A program made the position numbers and the translations under genes. DNA of 22,805 bases, from NCBI GenBank assembly GCA_004151065.3, contig NWUY0300001234.1:18686-41490 (forward strand), written 5' to 3'. The stretch comes from Larix sibirica (taxonomy: Eukaryota; Streptophyta; Pinopsida; Pinales; Pinaceae). Positions 9,831-18,944 of this stretch are shown in pieces. The notes below the pieces were generated by a model that saw only the letters and a list, made by a program, of their open reading frames with translations, made no database searches and was not told where the DNA came from. Every line of letters starts with the position of its first letter. The first letter of the stretch is position 1.

Positions 9831-10060
9831 TCCTGGAAGGCAATCGAATATAGAAGTGAAGCAATCCTTGAAAGCAATTGAATATGGCGAAAGAAATGTG
9901 ATCGTTGAATAGACAACATTAATCGCGTCAAAGTTTTTGTTTGTCCTTATTCGTCAACTTTAAATCGGAGCTTCCTCGCAGTCCCTCTACGTGGGACACC
10001 TGGGAACAAGACATATCTGTGAGTGAGCACCTGATAGTCAAATTATATACCTACCCATTT
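9831..10060. repeat. Dispersed direct repeat, right copy (partner near 3240)
   Basis: Same landmark order as 3240-3475: 'atagaagt', 'aagaaatgtgat', 'cattaatc', 'gtttttgtttg', 'gcttcctc', 'tccctcta' and 'tcaaattatata'. About 50 bases (roughly 9988-10036) are absent from the left copy. The last landmark merges into the minisatellite that follows. Confidence 0.65.
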
Positions 10061-10186
10061 ATGAAAGTCAAATTATATACTTACCCATAATGAAAGCTTA
10101 TCAAGTAAAGTCAAAATATATACCTACCCATTTATAAAAGTCAAATTATATACTTACCGGTTATGAAAGTCAAATTATATTTGTAA
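10036..10186. repeat. Minisatellite, five ~30 bp units
   Basis: 'agtcaaa(t/a)tatat' starts at 10036, 10066, 10109, 10139 and 10168, giving spacings of 30, 43, 30 and 29. Units carry 'ac(c/t)tacc' and '(t)tatgaaag'. The 73 bp pair (30 plus 43) looks like a second-order unit. This is not a CRISPR array: there are no unique spacers between conserved repeats. Confidence 0.85.
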
Positions 10187-10294
10187 AGATTCAAATGCGA
10201 GTTTCGCATGCAGCAAAGGATGAAATGTCTTATATTTGTAAAGAGAATGTTATAGCTTGTCCATGTCATGTTTTATTTACAATGAACTATTTCA

Positions 10295-10438
10295 GAGAAG
10301 AATTGGTCGTCGGTGAGGTTTTTCAAGATTTAGCGAGATTGTGAGAAGAATTGGTCGTCGGCGAGGTTTTTCATGATTTAGCGAGATTGTGTTATTTTTA
10401 TTCACTGGATGAAGTTTTTCAAGATACATTTTTTTATT
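10295..10438. repeat. 48 bp tandem array at the LINE 3' junction (two good units, one degenerate)
   Basis: Units at 10295-10342 and 10343-10390 differ at two bases (t/c and a/t). A third block at 10391-10438 keeps the same phase: 'gaagtttttcaagat' at 10411 lies exactly 48 bases after 'gaggtttttcatgat' at 10363. The remainder of that third block is degenerate and runs into the T-rich complement of the LINE tail. The LINE appears to abut, or to have inserted into, this array. Confidence 0.85.
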
Positions 10439-10761
10439 TTTTTCTCAAAAACAAAAAAGTCAATGAATCAAAGAAACTACACAGTATTTCTGGTCAAAAT
10501 GACATTACAATTCGAACTGGAAGCTCAAAAACATACAAATATGGATCTAAAATCATAAATCTAATGCATATGAGCCTACCAACATTACATGCAAAATAGT
10601 ATATTGCTGTAACACCAAAACATGATACATTGTCTTCAGCCAAGGAAACCAAAATAATAATCAGTGACTCAACAATGTCACAGTAGTCTCTTGTAGACTA
10701 GCATAAAAGCCAAAAACCACTACTAATTATAAATATCGATACTAAAAACAAAAACAAAGAA
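10429..10761 (-). other. LINE 3' UTR and A-rich tail
   Basis: After the last ORF2 stop (complement of 10762-10764) the minus strand continues as AT-rich UTR. It ends in 'gagaaaaaaataaaaaaatg' (complement of about 10427-10446), an interrupted A tail as expected where target-primed reverse transcription begins. The plus-strand frame of 82 codons at 10351-10599 crosses this junction and is not a gene. Confidence 0.75.
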
Positions 10762-11319
10762 TCAGTATAAGTAGAGGAGCTTCTCCTCCAATCGCTGATT
10801 CTTCCAAAAATATCGGATCATAGCTCTGCCTCCTTCCATTTCCAGACCCTTTTTTTACAGAAGGTCAGCGCTTTGGTTGTAAATCCTGCTCACATGGTTG
10901 AAAGAGAGAGTTGGGATGGAATTAATGAGTGACTTTATTCTCTTTTTCCAGAATGAGAGAGCAGGACCCTGTAATTGTTGTTTCCCCAGGGCCCAATCTA
11001 TAATTGCACTTGAGTCTCCTATGATGTCAATCTGTTGAATTCCCAAAAAGTGTGCTAAGTAGAGAATGCCCCACAAGGCAATAAGTTCGGATCTAGTATT
11101 ATGCCCAGAACCACATCCAAAGTATAACTCCACCCTTTGAACATTATCCAGTATTAGGAGACATCCTGCACCGTAAATACTCACTTGAGTCGCACCATCA
11201 AAACTTCCCACAATGCAATTGTAATTCATCACCGGAGCACCCTGGTTCTTGTCCTTCAGTGGTACAGACCGCCACAAAATATCAGTCATATACTTTTTGA
11301 TAAATGCCACAGACCCCAT
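10762..11319 (-). pseudogene. LINE ORF2 C-terminal RNase H
   Basis: The open frame 11319-10855 (154 codons) holds an RNase H fold with its acidic residues in place: GSFDGAT (first Asp), HNTRSELIALWGIL (Glu), IIGDSSAIIDWALG (second Asp), and HVSRIYNQSADLL (the final His/Asp block, with Tyr where many members have Glu). A TAA at 10855-10857 interrupts just after SADLL. The frame then continues KKGLEMEGGRAM... to a TGA at 10762-10764, which is probably the original ORF2 end. The role is removal of template RNA during integration. Upstream it joins the rest of ORF2 in the same frame, interrupted by a TAG at 11467-11469. Confidence 0.88.
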
Positions 11320-11466
11320 AAAAGAGTAAGTATTATGATCAAAGAGGATCGAATTTCTAAGTCTCCAGACGCCCCAAATGAACTTAATAGGAAAGGAGAT
11401 CGATATGCGGTAGTGTACACACCAGTTTTTAAAACATTTGGACAGAGTATCACCATTCCACGTACC

Positions 11467-12255
11467 CTACTGACCATAAAGTAATGCAATCTCTTCCCAT
11501 AGCTGTAATGTAACAACACAAGTCGCAAATAAATGGTCACAGGCCTCCTCTGCCCGGTGGCATAAATAGCAAACCGAAAGACCACACCCCCCATGATTTC
11601 TAAATTGGTCCCAAGTATAGATAAGGTAATGCAACGCCAACCACAAGAAAATTTTCATTTTTTCAGGGATCTCCCACCGCCAAAGTTTTGTACACCACCA
11701 TAGGGAGGAAGAATGTACATAATCAGATGCAATCACCAAATATGCCCGCGCAGAAGTAACTGAACCATCTCCAATACCAAAATCCCAACAAAATTCATCA
11801 AGATCATTAGAAAAATAAATACCAACATGTCTCAAACCCCTGGTATATGCATCCCATTCACTAGCAGCATTTCCAACCAGATTGATCTCGGACGCACAAA
11901 GCCAGGCACAATCATGTGCAAGCTGTTGTCTCTTCATAACTTGGTTGAGGAATTGAAGCCCCATACCACGCAGTTCCAGAACAGTATCCAACAATAAACA
12001 CGAGTCATTATTCCCAAGGATCCTCTCCACTCCAATACGAACTTGATAACCGTTTCCCACCTTCCAGAACAACCAACGCAATAGATATGGGACAGTATTA
12101 ACCAAACCAATCCATATTACTGAGGAGTTTCTCTTCAATTTTTTATCAAATCTAATCCAACCATTGACCGATTCAGGACAAATATACTTATCTCTGATCA
12201 TATGACCCCATAAACCTCCATCAATAAGACCAGGCCATAAGGTTTTCAAGTGCAA
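11467..12255 (-). pseudogene. Copy A: LINE ORF2 post-RT region and zf-RVT
   Basis: A 262-codon open frame. It begins in the tract after RT (LKTLWPGLIDGGLWG...RDKYI, then a WKVGNGYQVRIG block matching 'W.vGnG..i..w' of the family). It ends in zf-RVT: FLWLALHYLIYTWDQ followed by SVCYLCHRAEEACDHLFATC, the CxxC...E...HL...C zinc-binding pattern. The frame is the same as RT downstream of FVDD and as RNase H. A TAG at 11467-11469 separates it from RNase H, and TAG plus TGA (12346-12348, 12340-12342) precede it. Confidence 0.88.
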
Positions 12256-12339
12256 GGCTTTATAGACCCAAAATAAATTTCGGATACCCCATCCACCAGT
12301 CGCCTTGGGCTTAGAGATGTGTTCCCAAGAAGCAAGATG

Positions 12340-13386
12340 TCACCCCTAGAATTTTGAAGAACCCTTCCAGAGGAAATTGTAAAACAACTTCCTAATCATA
12401 TGCAGAATAGTGGATGGCACATTAGCAAGACTGAACCAATAGATAGGTAAGTTTTCCAATACAGAGTTAAGTAACACCAATCTTCCACCCATAGTAAGTT
12501 TCCTGTTTTTCCAACAATGAATTATGTTTTCCACTCTCTGAACAATCCACCACTAGTCGGTCACCAGATATGCATTTGGTTTTATAAAATAACCCAAATA
12601 ATTCAAACCATGACACAGTTCTAAAATGTCAAGAGGAAAGATCGAGGCCAGGGACCTTTTAATATCATCCTGCATATTAATAGAGTACCAACAAGACTTT
12701 GAGTAGCTGATCTTCATCCCTGCAGCTGTACAAAATGTGTCCAGAATATACTTGTAGTGTAACCACTCATGTTCACTGCCCAGACTGAATATGAGCACAT
12801 CATCTACAAAAAGCAAATGAGAGATGATCTGTTGTTGAAACTTTTATGCCACTTATCATACCCTTTGCCCTAGCCTGTAGAATTAAGCGACTGAGTCCTT
12901 CAATGACCAAAATGAACAGGAGAGGGGATAAAGGACACCCCTATCGGAGTCCCTGCCCTACCTTAAAGAATGAAGTAGGACTACCATTAAGGAGGACAAC
13001 AAAATTTGTCGATTTTAGACATCCCATAATCCACTGTGTGTTCTTGTAATCCAGCCCAACATTTAAATGCAACAGTCTAAGAAAGACCAATCGACAAAGT
13101 CATATGCCTTAATTCGATCTAATTTCAAAACCATACCCTCAACCTTCTTAATCTTAACAGTATGAATAACCTCTTGAGCTGTCCCAATAGCATCGAAGAT
13201 CAATTGTTGATTAAGGAAACCAAATTGTTCCACATAAATACTCTGAGACAAAATCCCTTTAATCCTTTGTGAAATAGTTTTAGAGATGATGTTATAAATC
13301 AAATTGCATAAAGAGATCGACCTGTAATCTTGAAAGGTTGAAGGATTAGAAATTTTAGGAATTAAAGCAATAAAGGTGGCATTCAC
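12340..13386 (-). pseudogene. Copy A: LINE ORF2 reverse transcriptase
   Basis: RT motifs are in order but in three frame segments. 13386-13063 has NATFIALIPK, DYRSISLCN and VLKLDRIKAYDFVDW (first catalytic Asp). A one-base loss near 13080-13090 then shifts the frame through NVGLDYKNTQWIMGC and GQGLR*GCPLSPLLFILVIEGL, with a TAG at 12941-12943 where the family has Gln. A further indel near 12835-12845 restores the frame for SHLLFVDDVLIF (catalytic Asp pair, 12799-12810). The GGRLVLLNSVLENLPIYW block (12534-12346) follows, after a TAG at 12553-12555. The plus-strand frame 12846-13049 is a shadow. Confidence 0.9.
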
Positions 13387-13926
13387 ACTCCAGAAACCCT
13401 ACCAGTCTCCCTGGATTCCTCCACTAGTCGAATAAGTTCCAACCCCAAGATGTCAAAAAACTGTAAGAAGAACTCACAAGTCCAGCCATCCGGGTTCGGG
13501 CTCTTATCCTTTTCCATCTCCTTCAATAAACCCTCAATATCAGAAATAGTAACCGGCCCAAAAATATTAGAACAATCTGAATTAGTGAACATACAAGGCA
13601 TTACCTGTAATACTTTCATATGAGCTTCCAGATTGTTAATGCAGGGACTATGATAAATATTCGAGAAATGTTTAATAGCTTCATCAACGATCTCAGACAT
13701 ATCCGAAATAGTATTGTCCAAGGAATGCTTAATTTCCCAAATGGCCTTCTTCTTTCTCCTCCCATTAGCAAATGCATGAAAAAACTTCGTATTCAGATGT
13801 CCGCTCGATAACCACAGAGCAAGACTTTCTAGTCACCAAAGTTCTTCCTCAGTCTTAAGAAGTGAGGCTTTTTGCTTCTCCAATAAACCAATCTGATCCA
13901 TAACCCTCGGTTCAATAGTTTCCACA
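13383..13926 (-). pseudogene. Copy A: linker between endonuclease and RT
   Basis: Corresponds to 17453-17995 in copy B. The frame is cut by a TGA (complement of 13833-13835) where copy B has CGA (Arg, in LWRLES). It then reopens as a 112-codon frame with the KDKSPNPDGWTCEFFLQFF block (family: K..KSPGPDG...F). At 13384-13388 the coding strand reads GTGTG, which puts SGV and NATFIALIPK in different frames in both copies. Confidence 0.85.
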
Positions 13927-14874
13927 AGGGTGTGCCAGCAAAGTGGAAATAGACAGTTCTACATCCCGCAGATCAATTCTCAAGCTAGCTTTCTTATCCC
14001 TAAGCCAAAGAGCCACCTTTGTTTTCAGTAGACGCAGAAAGGGCGGTAATCTTATCATAGCCGAAGTGGTCGATCCAGCCACCACAATATCCCACAAGTG
14101 CCTAACCATCCCAATGAATATGTCATCCTTTGACCAAAGATGGCAGTATTTGAAGGGAAAAATGGATGGTATTACCTCAGTTCCAAAACTCAAACAAACT
14201 GGTGAATGGTCCAAAATGTGTGAAGTTTCCACCCAAGAAGTACATTGAGTAAGAATGCCGAGCAGATCGTCATGAACCATAAAGCAGTCGAGCCTTTTTT
14301 CCACCGCCTCATCTCCCCTTCTCCCATTGCGCCAAGTGGGCACCAAAGGCCTAGGAAGAATATCTGTAAGACCAAAATCATAAAAAAGATTACTATACCA
14401 GGGGTTTAACTGAGGGTGTGCTTTTAAACCCCATGAATCCCGAGAACCCAAGGTGATATTTAGGTCCCCCGCTAAAATCAAAGACATAAGATTGAAAAGG
14501 CTAGAGGTCGCAAGACTGGCCCAGTATTGTTTTTTTTCCACCTATGGCCCATAAACATTGAAAATATGAAGAGTAGTGTTCAGTACTCGACACTTCCCTG
14601 ACAAAAGTATGCCCCCCCCCAGAATGAAGGGTTTGAACATAAAAAGGGAAGGGTCCCAAGCCGAGAGTAGACCCCCCGATCTCCCAACAACCCCCAACAA
14701 GCATACATGCCAAGAGGGCAGGAAAGAGTTTAAGAAAGCACGAGCCTTAGAGTCATCTGACAGAGTCTCCTATAAAAGAATCAAATTCGGGCGAGTAAGT
14801 TCTAACAATCTACGGAAGGCATTGTGTTTGGGCACGCCTCCAACTCCACGAATATTCAAGGTTAAAATGATCAT
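13912..14874 (-). pseudogene. Copy A: LINE ORF2 AP endonuclease, two nonsense codons
   Basis: Starts at ATG 14874 (MIILTLNIRGVGG). A TAG at 14770-14772 lies where copy B has Gln of LLQETL, and another TAG at 14542-14544 where copy B has Gln of YGPQV. Downstream of 14541 the 209-codon frame is open: AGDLNITLGSRDSWG, PTWRNGR, EKRLDCFMVHDD and ILDHSPVCLSF, matching the AP-endonuclease fold's Asp/Asn, Thr/Trp, Asp and Asp-His motifs. The enzyme nicks target DNA to prime reverse transcription; this copy would be truncated. The frame continues from copy-identical into copy-diverged sequence at 14464. Confidence 0.9.
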
Positions 14875-15364
14875 GACGGAACCTCTGGGGTGGCCCTCGC
14901 TGCTCTAAGCGGTCGTAAAACCGAAGACGACCCAGCAAGGTCATCACAAGTCTGTAAAGGAGTATCATATTCAACTACAGAAAAAAGGTTGTTCGTCAAG
15001 ACACCACGGAACTCCCTTGCCAGCTCCTTTATTCTTCGTCCCCCATCTTTCTTCTTAATGGTCACAGTAGGTAGTGTAGGAAACTCATTCAAAGGAATCT
15101 GAGTATCCTCACAAAACACCGGAATAGGCTCATAATATAATCCTTGATCCAATATTACCTGCCCTCCCTCACAAAGCACAGGACCTGGGGTAGCAGGCAA
15201 GGTCTGCAATACGAATTGCTCATCTCTTAGTAACTGAGAGTCAGTAATAAATGGGACTATACCCGGGCTCCCCACACTACTATCATCCAGAGTAGTAATC
15301 CACAAAAGACAACCATTTCCCAGGGTAAATTTTTCCATGGCAGATGCCAATGAAGAGTCAGGTG
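14871..15364 (-). pseudogene. Copy A: C-terminal part of LINE ORF1, cut by the N at 15365
   Basis: About 165 codons are open from the N to a TGA at 14871-14873, with no internal stop. Recognisable shared text includes ATPGPVLCEGGQV, NEFPTLPTVTIKKKDGGRR and the end ATPEVPS. This is the low-complexity acidic/basic C-terminal tail of ORF1; the zinc knuckle would lie beyond the N. The partner segment in copy B has one frameshift and two stops, so this piece is the better preserved. The stop overlaps the ORF2 start as ATGA. Confidence 0.82.
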
Positions 15365-15365
15365 N
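15365..15365. other. Single N at the junction of the two LINE segments
   Basis: One ambiguous base lies exactly where copy A stops and copy B begins. Sequence to its left matches copy B up to 19434; sequence to its right matches copy A from 11296. A lone N at such a point suggests two contigs placed end to end. Confidence 0.95.
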
Positions 15366-15536
15366 TTTGATAAATGCCACAGACCCCATAAAAGAGTAAG
15401 TATTATGATCAAAGAGGATCGAATTTCTAAGTCTCCAGACGCCCCAAATGAACTTAATAGGAAAGGAGATCGATATGCGGTAGTGTACACACCAGTTTTT
15501 AAAACATTTGGACAGAGTATCACCATTCCACGTACC

Positions 15537-16325
15537 CTACTGACCATAAAGTAATGCAATCTCTTCCCATAGCTGTAATGTAACAACACAAGTCGCAAAT
15601 AAATGGTCACAGGCCTCCTCTGCCCGGTGGCATAAATAGCAAACCGAAAGACCACACCCCCCATGATTTCTAAATTGGTCCCAAGTATAGATACGGTAAT
15701 GCAACGCCAACCACAAGAAAATTTTCATTTTTTCAGGGATCTCCCACCGCCAAAGTTTTGTACACCACCATAGGGAGGAAGAATGTACATAATCAGATGC
15801 AATCACCAAATATGCCCGCGCAGAAGTAACTGAACCATCTCCAATACCAAAATCCCAACAAAATTCATCAAGATCATTAGAAAAATAAATACCAACATGT
15901 CTCAAACCCCTGGTATATGCATCCCATTCACTAGCAGCATTTCCAACCAGATTGATCTCGGACGCACAAAGCCAGGCACAATCATGTGCAAGCTGTTGTC
16001 TCTTCATAACTTGGTTGAGGAATTGAAGCCCCATACCACGCAGTTCCAGAACAGTATCCAACAATAAACACGAGTCATTATTCCCAAGGATCCTCTCCAC
16101 TCCAATACGAACTTGATAACCGTTTCCCACCTTCCAGAACAACCAACGCAATAGATATGGGACAGTATTAACCAAACCAATCCATATTACTGAGGAGTTT
16201 CTCTTCAATTTTTTATCAAATCTAATCCAACCATTGACCGATTCAGGACAAATATACTTATCTCTGATCATATGACCCCATAAACCTCCATCAATAAGAC
16301 CAGGCCATAAGGTTTTCAAGTGCAA
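15537..16325 (-). pseudogene. Copy B: LINE ORF2 post-RT region and zf-RVT
   Basis: A 262-codon frame identical to copy A at 11467-12255 except for Arg in place of Leu in FLWLALHY(R)IYTW. The zinc motif CYLCHRAEEACDHLFATC is present. TAG at 15537-15539 ends the frame, as in copy A. Translation past that stop in the same frame reaches the N without an RNase H domain. Confidence 0.88.
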
Positions 16326-16409
16326 GGCTTTATAGACCCAAAATAAATTTCGGATACCCCATCCACCAGTCGCCTTGGGCTTAGAGATGTGTTCCCAAGA
16401 AGCAAGATG

Positions 16410-17456
16410 TCACCCCTAGAATTTTGAAGAACCCTTCCAGAGGAAATTGTAAAACAACTTCCTAATCATATGCAGAATAGTGGATGGCACATTAGCAAGA
16501 CTGAACCAATAGATAGGTAAGTTTTCCAATACAGAGTTAAGTAACACCAATCTTCCACCCATAGTAAGTTTCCTGTTTTTCCAACAATGAATTATGTTTT
16601 CCACTCTCTGAACAATCCACCACTAGTCGGTCACCAGATATGCATTTGGTTTTATAAAATAACCCAAATAATTCAAACCATGACACAGTTCTAAAATGTC
16701 AAGAGGAAAGATCGAGGCCAGGGACCTTTTAATATCATCCTGCATATTAATAGAGTACCAACAAGACTTTGAGTAGCTGATCTTCATCCCTGCAGCTGTA
16801 CAAAATGTGTCCAGAATATACTTGTAGTGTAACCACTCATGTTCACTGCCCAGACTGAATATGAGCACATCATCTACAAAAAGCAAATGAGAGATGATCT
16901 GTTGTTGAAACTTTTATGCCACTTATCATACCCTTTGCCCTAGCCTGTAGAATTAAGCGACTGAGTCCTTCAATGACCAAAATGAACAGGAGAGGGGATA
17001 AAGGACACCCCTATCGGAGTCCCTGCCCTACCTTAAAGAATGAAGTAGGACTACCATTAAGGAGGACAACAAAATTTGTCGATTTTAGACATCCCATAAT
17101 CCACTGTGTGTTCTTGTAATCCAGCCCAACATTTAAATGCAACAGTCTAAGAAAGACCAATCGACAAAGTCATATGCCTTAATTCGATCTAATTTCAAAA
17201 CCATACCCTCAACCTTCTTAATCTTAACAGTATGAATAACCTCTTGAGCTGTCCCAATAGCATCGAAGATCAATTGTTGATTAAGGAAACCAAATTGTTC
17301 CACATAAATACTCTGAGACAAAATCCCTTTAATCCTTTGTGAAATAGTTTTAGAGATGATGTTATAAATCAAATTGCATAAAGAGATCGACCTGTAATCT
17401 TGAAAGGTTGAAGGATTAGAAATTTTAGGAATTAAAGCAATAAAGGTGGCATTCAC
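16410..17456 (-). pseudogene. Copy B: LINE ORF2 reverse transcriptase
   Basis: Same motif order and same lesions as copy A. NATFIALIPK through KLDRIKAYDFVDW lies in 17456-17133. A frame change follows DWSFL. GLR*GCPLSPLLF has TAG at 17011-17013. FVDD is at 16869-16880, and TAG at 16623-16625 precedes GGRLVLLNSVLENLPIYW. TAG and TGA at 16416-16418 and 16410-16412 then separate it from the post-RT frame. All three catalytic Asp codons survive, but no single frame joins them. The plus-strand frame 16916-17119 is a shadow. Confidence 0.9.
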
Positions 17457-17995
17457 ACTCCAGAAACCCTACCAGTCTCCCTGGATTCCTCCACTAGTCG
17501 AATAAGTTCCAACCCCAAGATGTCAAAAAACTGTAAGAAGAACTCACAAGTCCAGCCATCCGGGTTCGGGCTCTTATCCTTTTCCATCTCCTTCAATAAA
17601 CCCTCAATATCAGAAATAGTAACCGGCCCAAAAATATTAGAACAATCTGAATTAGTGAACATACAAGGCATTACCTGTAATACTTTCATATGAGCTTCCA
17701 GATTGTTAATGCAGGGACTATGATAAATATTCGAGAAATGTTTAATAGCTTCATCAACGATCTCAGACATATCCGAAATAGTATTGTCCAAGGAATGCTT
17801 AATTTCCCAAATGGCCTTCTTCTTTCTCCTCCCATTAGCAAATGCATGAAAAAACTTCGTATTCAGATGTCCGCTCGATAACCACAGAGCAAGACTTTCT
17901 AGTCGCCAAAGTTCTTCCTCAGTCTTAAGAAGTGAGGCTTTTTGCTTCTCCAATAAACCAATCTGATCCATAACCCTCGGTTCAATAGTTTCCAC
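17453..17995 (-). pseudogene. Copy B: linker between endonuclease and RT
   Basis: A 180-codon frame. It opens out of frame with the endonuclease (frame change between about 17983 and 18005) and contains SGHLNTKFFHAFANGRRKKK (family: S.W...GD.NTKFFH...R). It continues to DKSPNPDGWTCEFF and ends at GRVSGV plus a stop. The GTGTG at 17454-17458 looks like a two-base duplication, because dropping one GT step would place NATFIALIPK directly after SGV. Confidence 0.87.
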
Positions 17996-18944
17996 AAGGG
18001 TGTGCCAGCAAAGTGGAAATAGACAGTTCTACATCCCGCAGATCAATTCTCAAGCTAGCTTTCTTATCCCTAAGCCAAAGAGCCACCTTTGTTTTCAGTA
18101 GACGCAGAAAGGGCGGTAATCTTATCATAGCCGAAGTGGTCGATCCAGCCACCACAATATCCCACAAGTGCCTAACCATCCCAATGAATATGTCATCCTT
18201 TGACCAAAGATGGCAGTATTTGAAGGGAAAAATGGATGGTATTACCTCAGTTCCAAAACTCAAACAAACTGGTGAATGGTCCAAAATGTGTGAAGTTTCC
18301 ACCCAAGAAGTACATTGAGTAAGAATGCCGAGCAGATCGTCATGAACCATAAAGCAGTCGAGCCTTTTTTCCACCGCCTCATCTCCCCTTCTCCCATTGC
18401 GCCAAGTGGGCACCAAAGGCCTAGGAAGAATATCTGTAAGACCAAAATCATAAAAAAGATTACTATACCAGGGGTTTAACTGAGGGTGTGCTTTTAAACC
18501 CCATGAATCCCGAGAACCCAAGGTGATATTTAGATCCCCTGCTAAAATCAAAGACATAAGATTGAAAAGGCTAGAGGTCGCAAGACTGGACCAGTAATGT
18601 TTTTTGTCCACCTGTGGCCCATAGACATTGAAAATATGAAGAGTAGTATTCAATACCTTACTCTTCCCAGAAATCAGTATACCCCCCCCCAAAATGAAGG
18701 GTTGGAACAAAAAAAGTGAAGGGTCCCAAGCCGACAGTAGACCCCCCGATCTCCCAATAGCCCTCAATGAGAAAACATGCCAAGAGGGCAGGAAAGAGTT
18801 TAAGAAAGCACGATCCTTAGAGTCGTTAGACAGAGTCTCCTGTAAAAGAATCAAATTCGGGTGAGTAAGTTCTAACAATCTACGGAAGGCGTTGCATTTG
18901 GGCGCGCCTCCAACCCCACAAATATTCAAGGTTAAAATGATCAT
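17982..18944 (-). CDS. Copy B: LINE ORF2 N-terminal AP endonuclease domain, open frame of 320 codons
   Basis: The longest open frame in the window. It starts at the ATG overlapping the ORF1 stop. Expected AP-endonuclease positions are all present: Asn in TLNICG (residues 5-10), Glu in LLQETL (about 34-39), Tyr in NVYGPQV (about 108), Asp and Asn in AGDLNITL (about 136-143), Thr-Trp in VPTWRNGR, Asp in KRLDCF, and Asp-His in ILDHSPV. The domain nicks the target strand, usually at T/A-rich sites, to prime reverse transcription. It is followed by a frame change into the RT linker, so a full ORF2 product is impossible from this copy. It is a remnant rather than a host gene. Confidence 0.9.
   Translation of the reverse strand: MIILTLNICGVGGAPKCNAFRRLLELTHPNLILLQETLSNDSKDRAFLNSFLPSWHVFSLRAIGRSGGLLSAWDPSLFLFQPFILGGGILISGKSKVLNTTLHIFNVYGPQVDKKHYWSSLATSSLFNLMSLILAGDLNITLGSRDSWGLKAHPQLNPWYSNLFYDFGLTDILPRPLVPTWRNGRRGDEAVEKRLDCFMVHDDLLGILTQCTSWVETSHILDHSPVCLSFGTEVIPSIFPFKYCHLWSKDDIFIGMVRHLWDIVVAGSTTSAMIRLPPFLRLLKTKVALWLRDKKASLRIDLRDVELSISTLLAHPCGNY

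Larger units (their letters stand above)
11296..15364 (-). mobile_element. LINE duplicated segment, copy A
   Basis: Collinear with 15366-19434 at an offset of exactly 4070. Between 11296 and 14463 I found two substitutions by eye: 11624 a against 15694 c (Leu/Arg in the post-RT region), and 13834 c / 13835 a against 17904 c / 17905 g (stop/Arg). From 14464 to 15364 the copies differ at roughly one base in ten. The copy ends abruptly at the N at 15365, inside ORF1, where the partner continues. The left edge is seamless with the RNase H part. Confidence 0.9.

Noticed and set aside
10036-10186. CRISPR-like array
   Set aside because: Spacing is irregular, the 'spacers' are parts of the same unit, there are no cas genes, and the context is a eukaryotic genome.
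13384-13388. Programmed ribosomal frameshift in ORF2
   Set aside because: No slippery heptamer is visible, and other nearby stops and indels show plain decay; kept only as a low-interest finding.
14576-14908. 110-codon plus-strand frame
   Set aside because: Shadow of the LINE endonuclease start and the end of ORF1 on the other strand.
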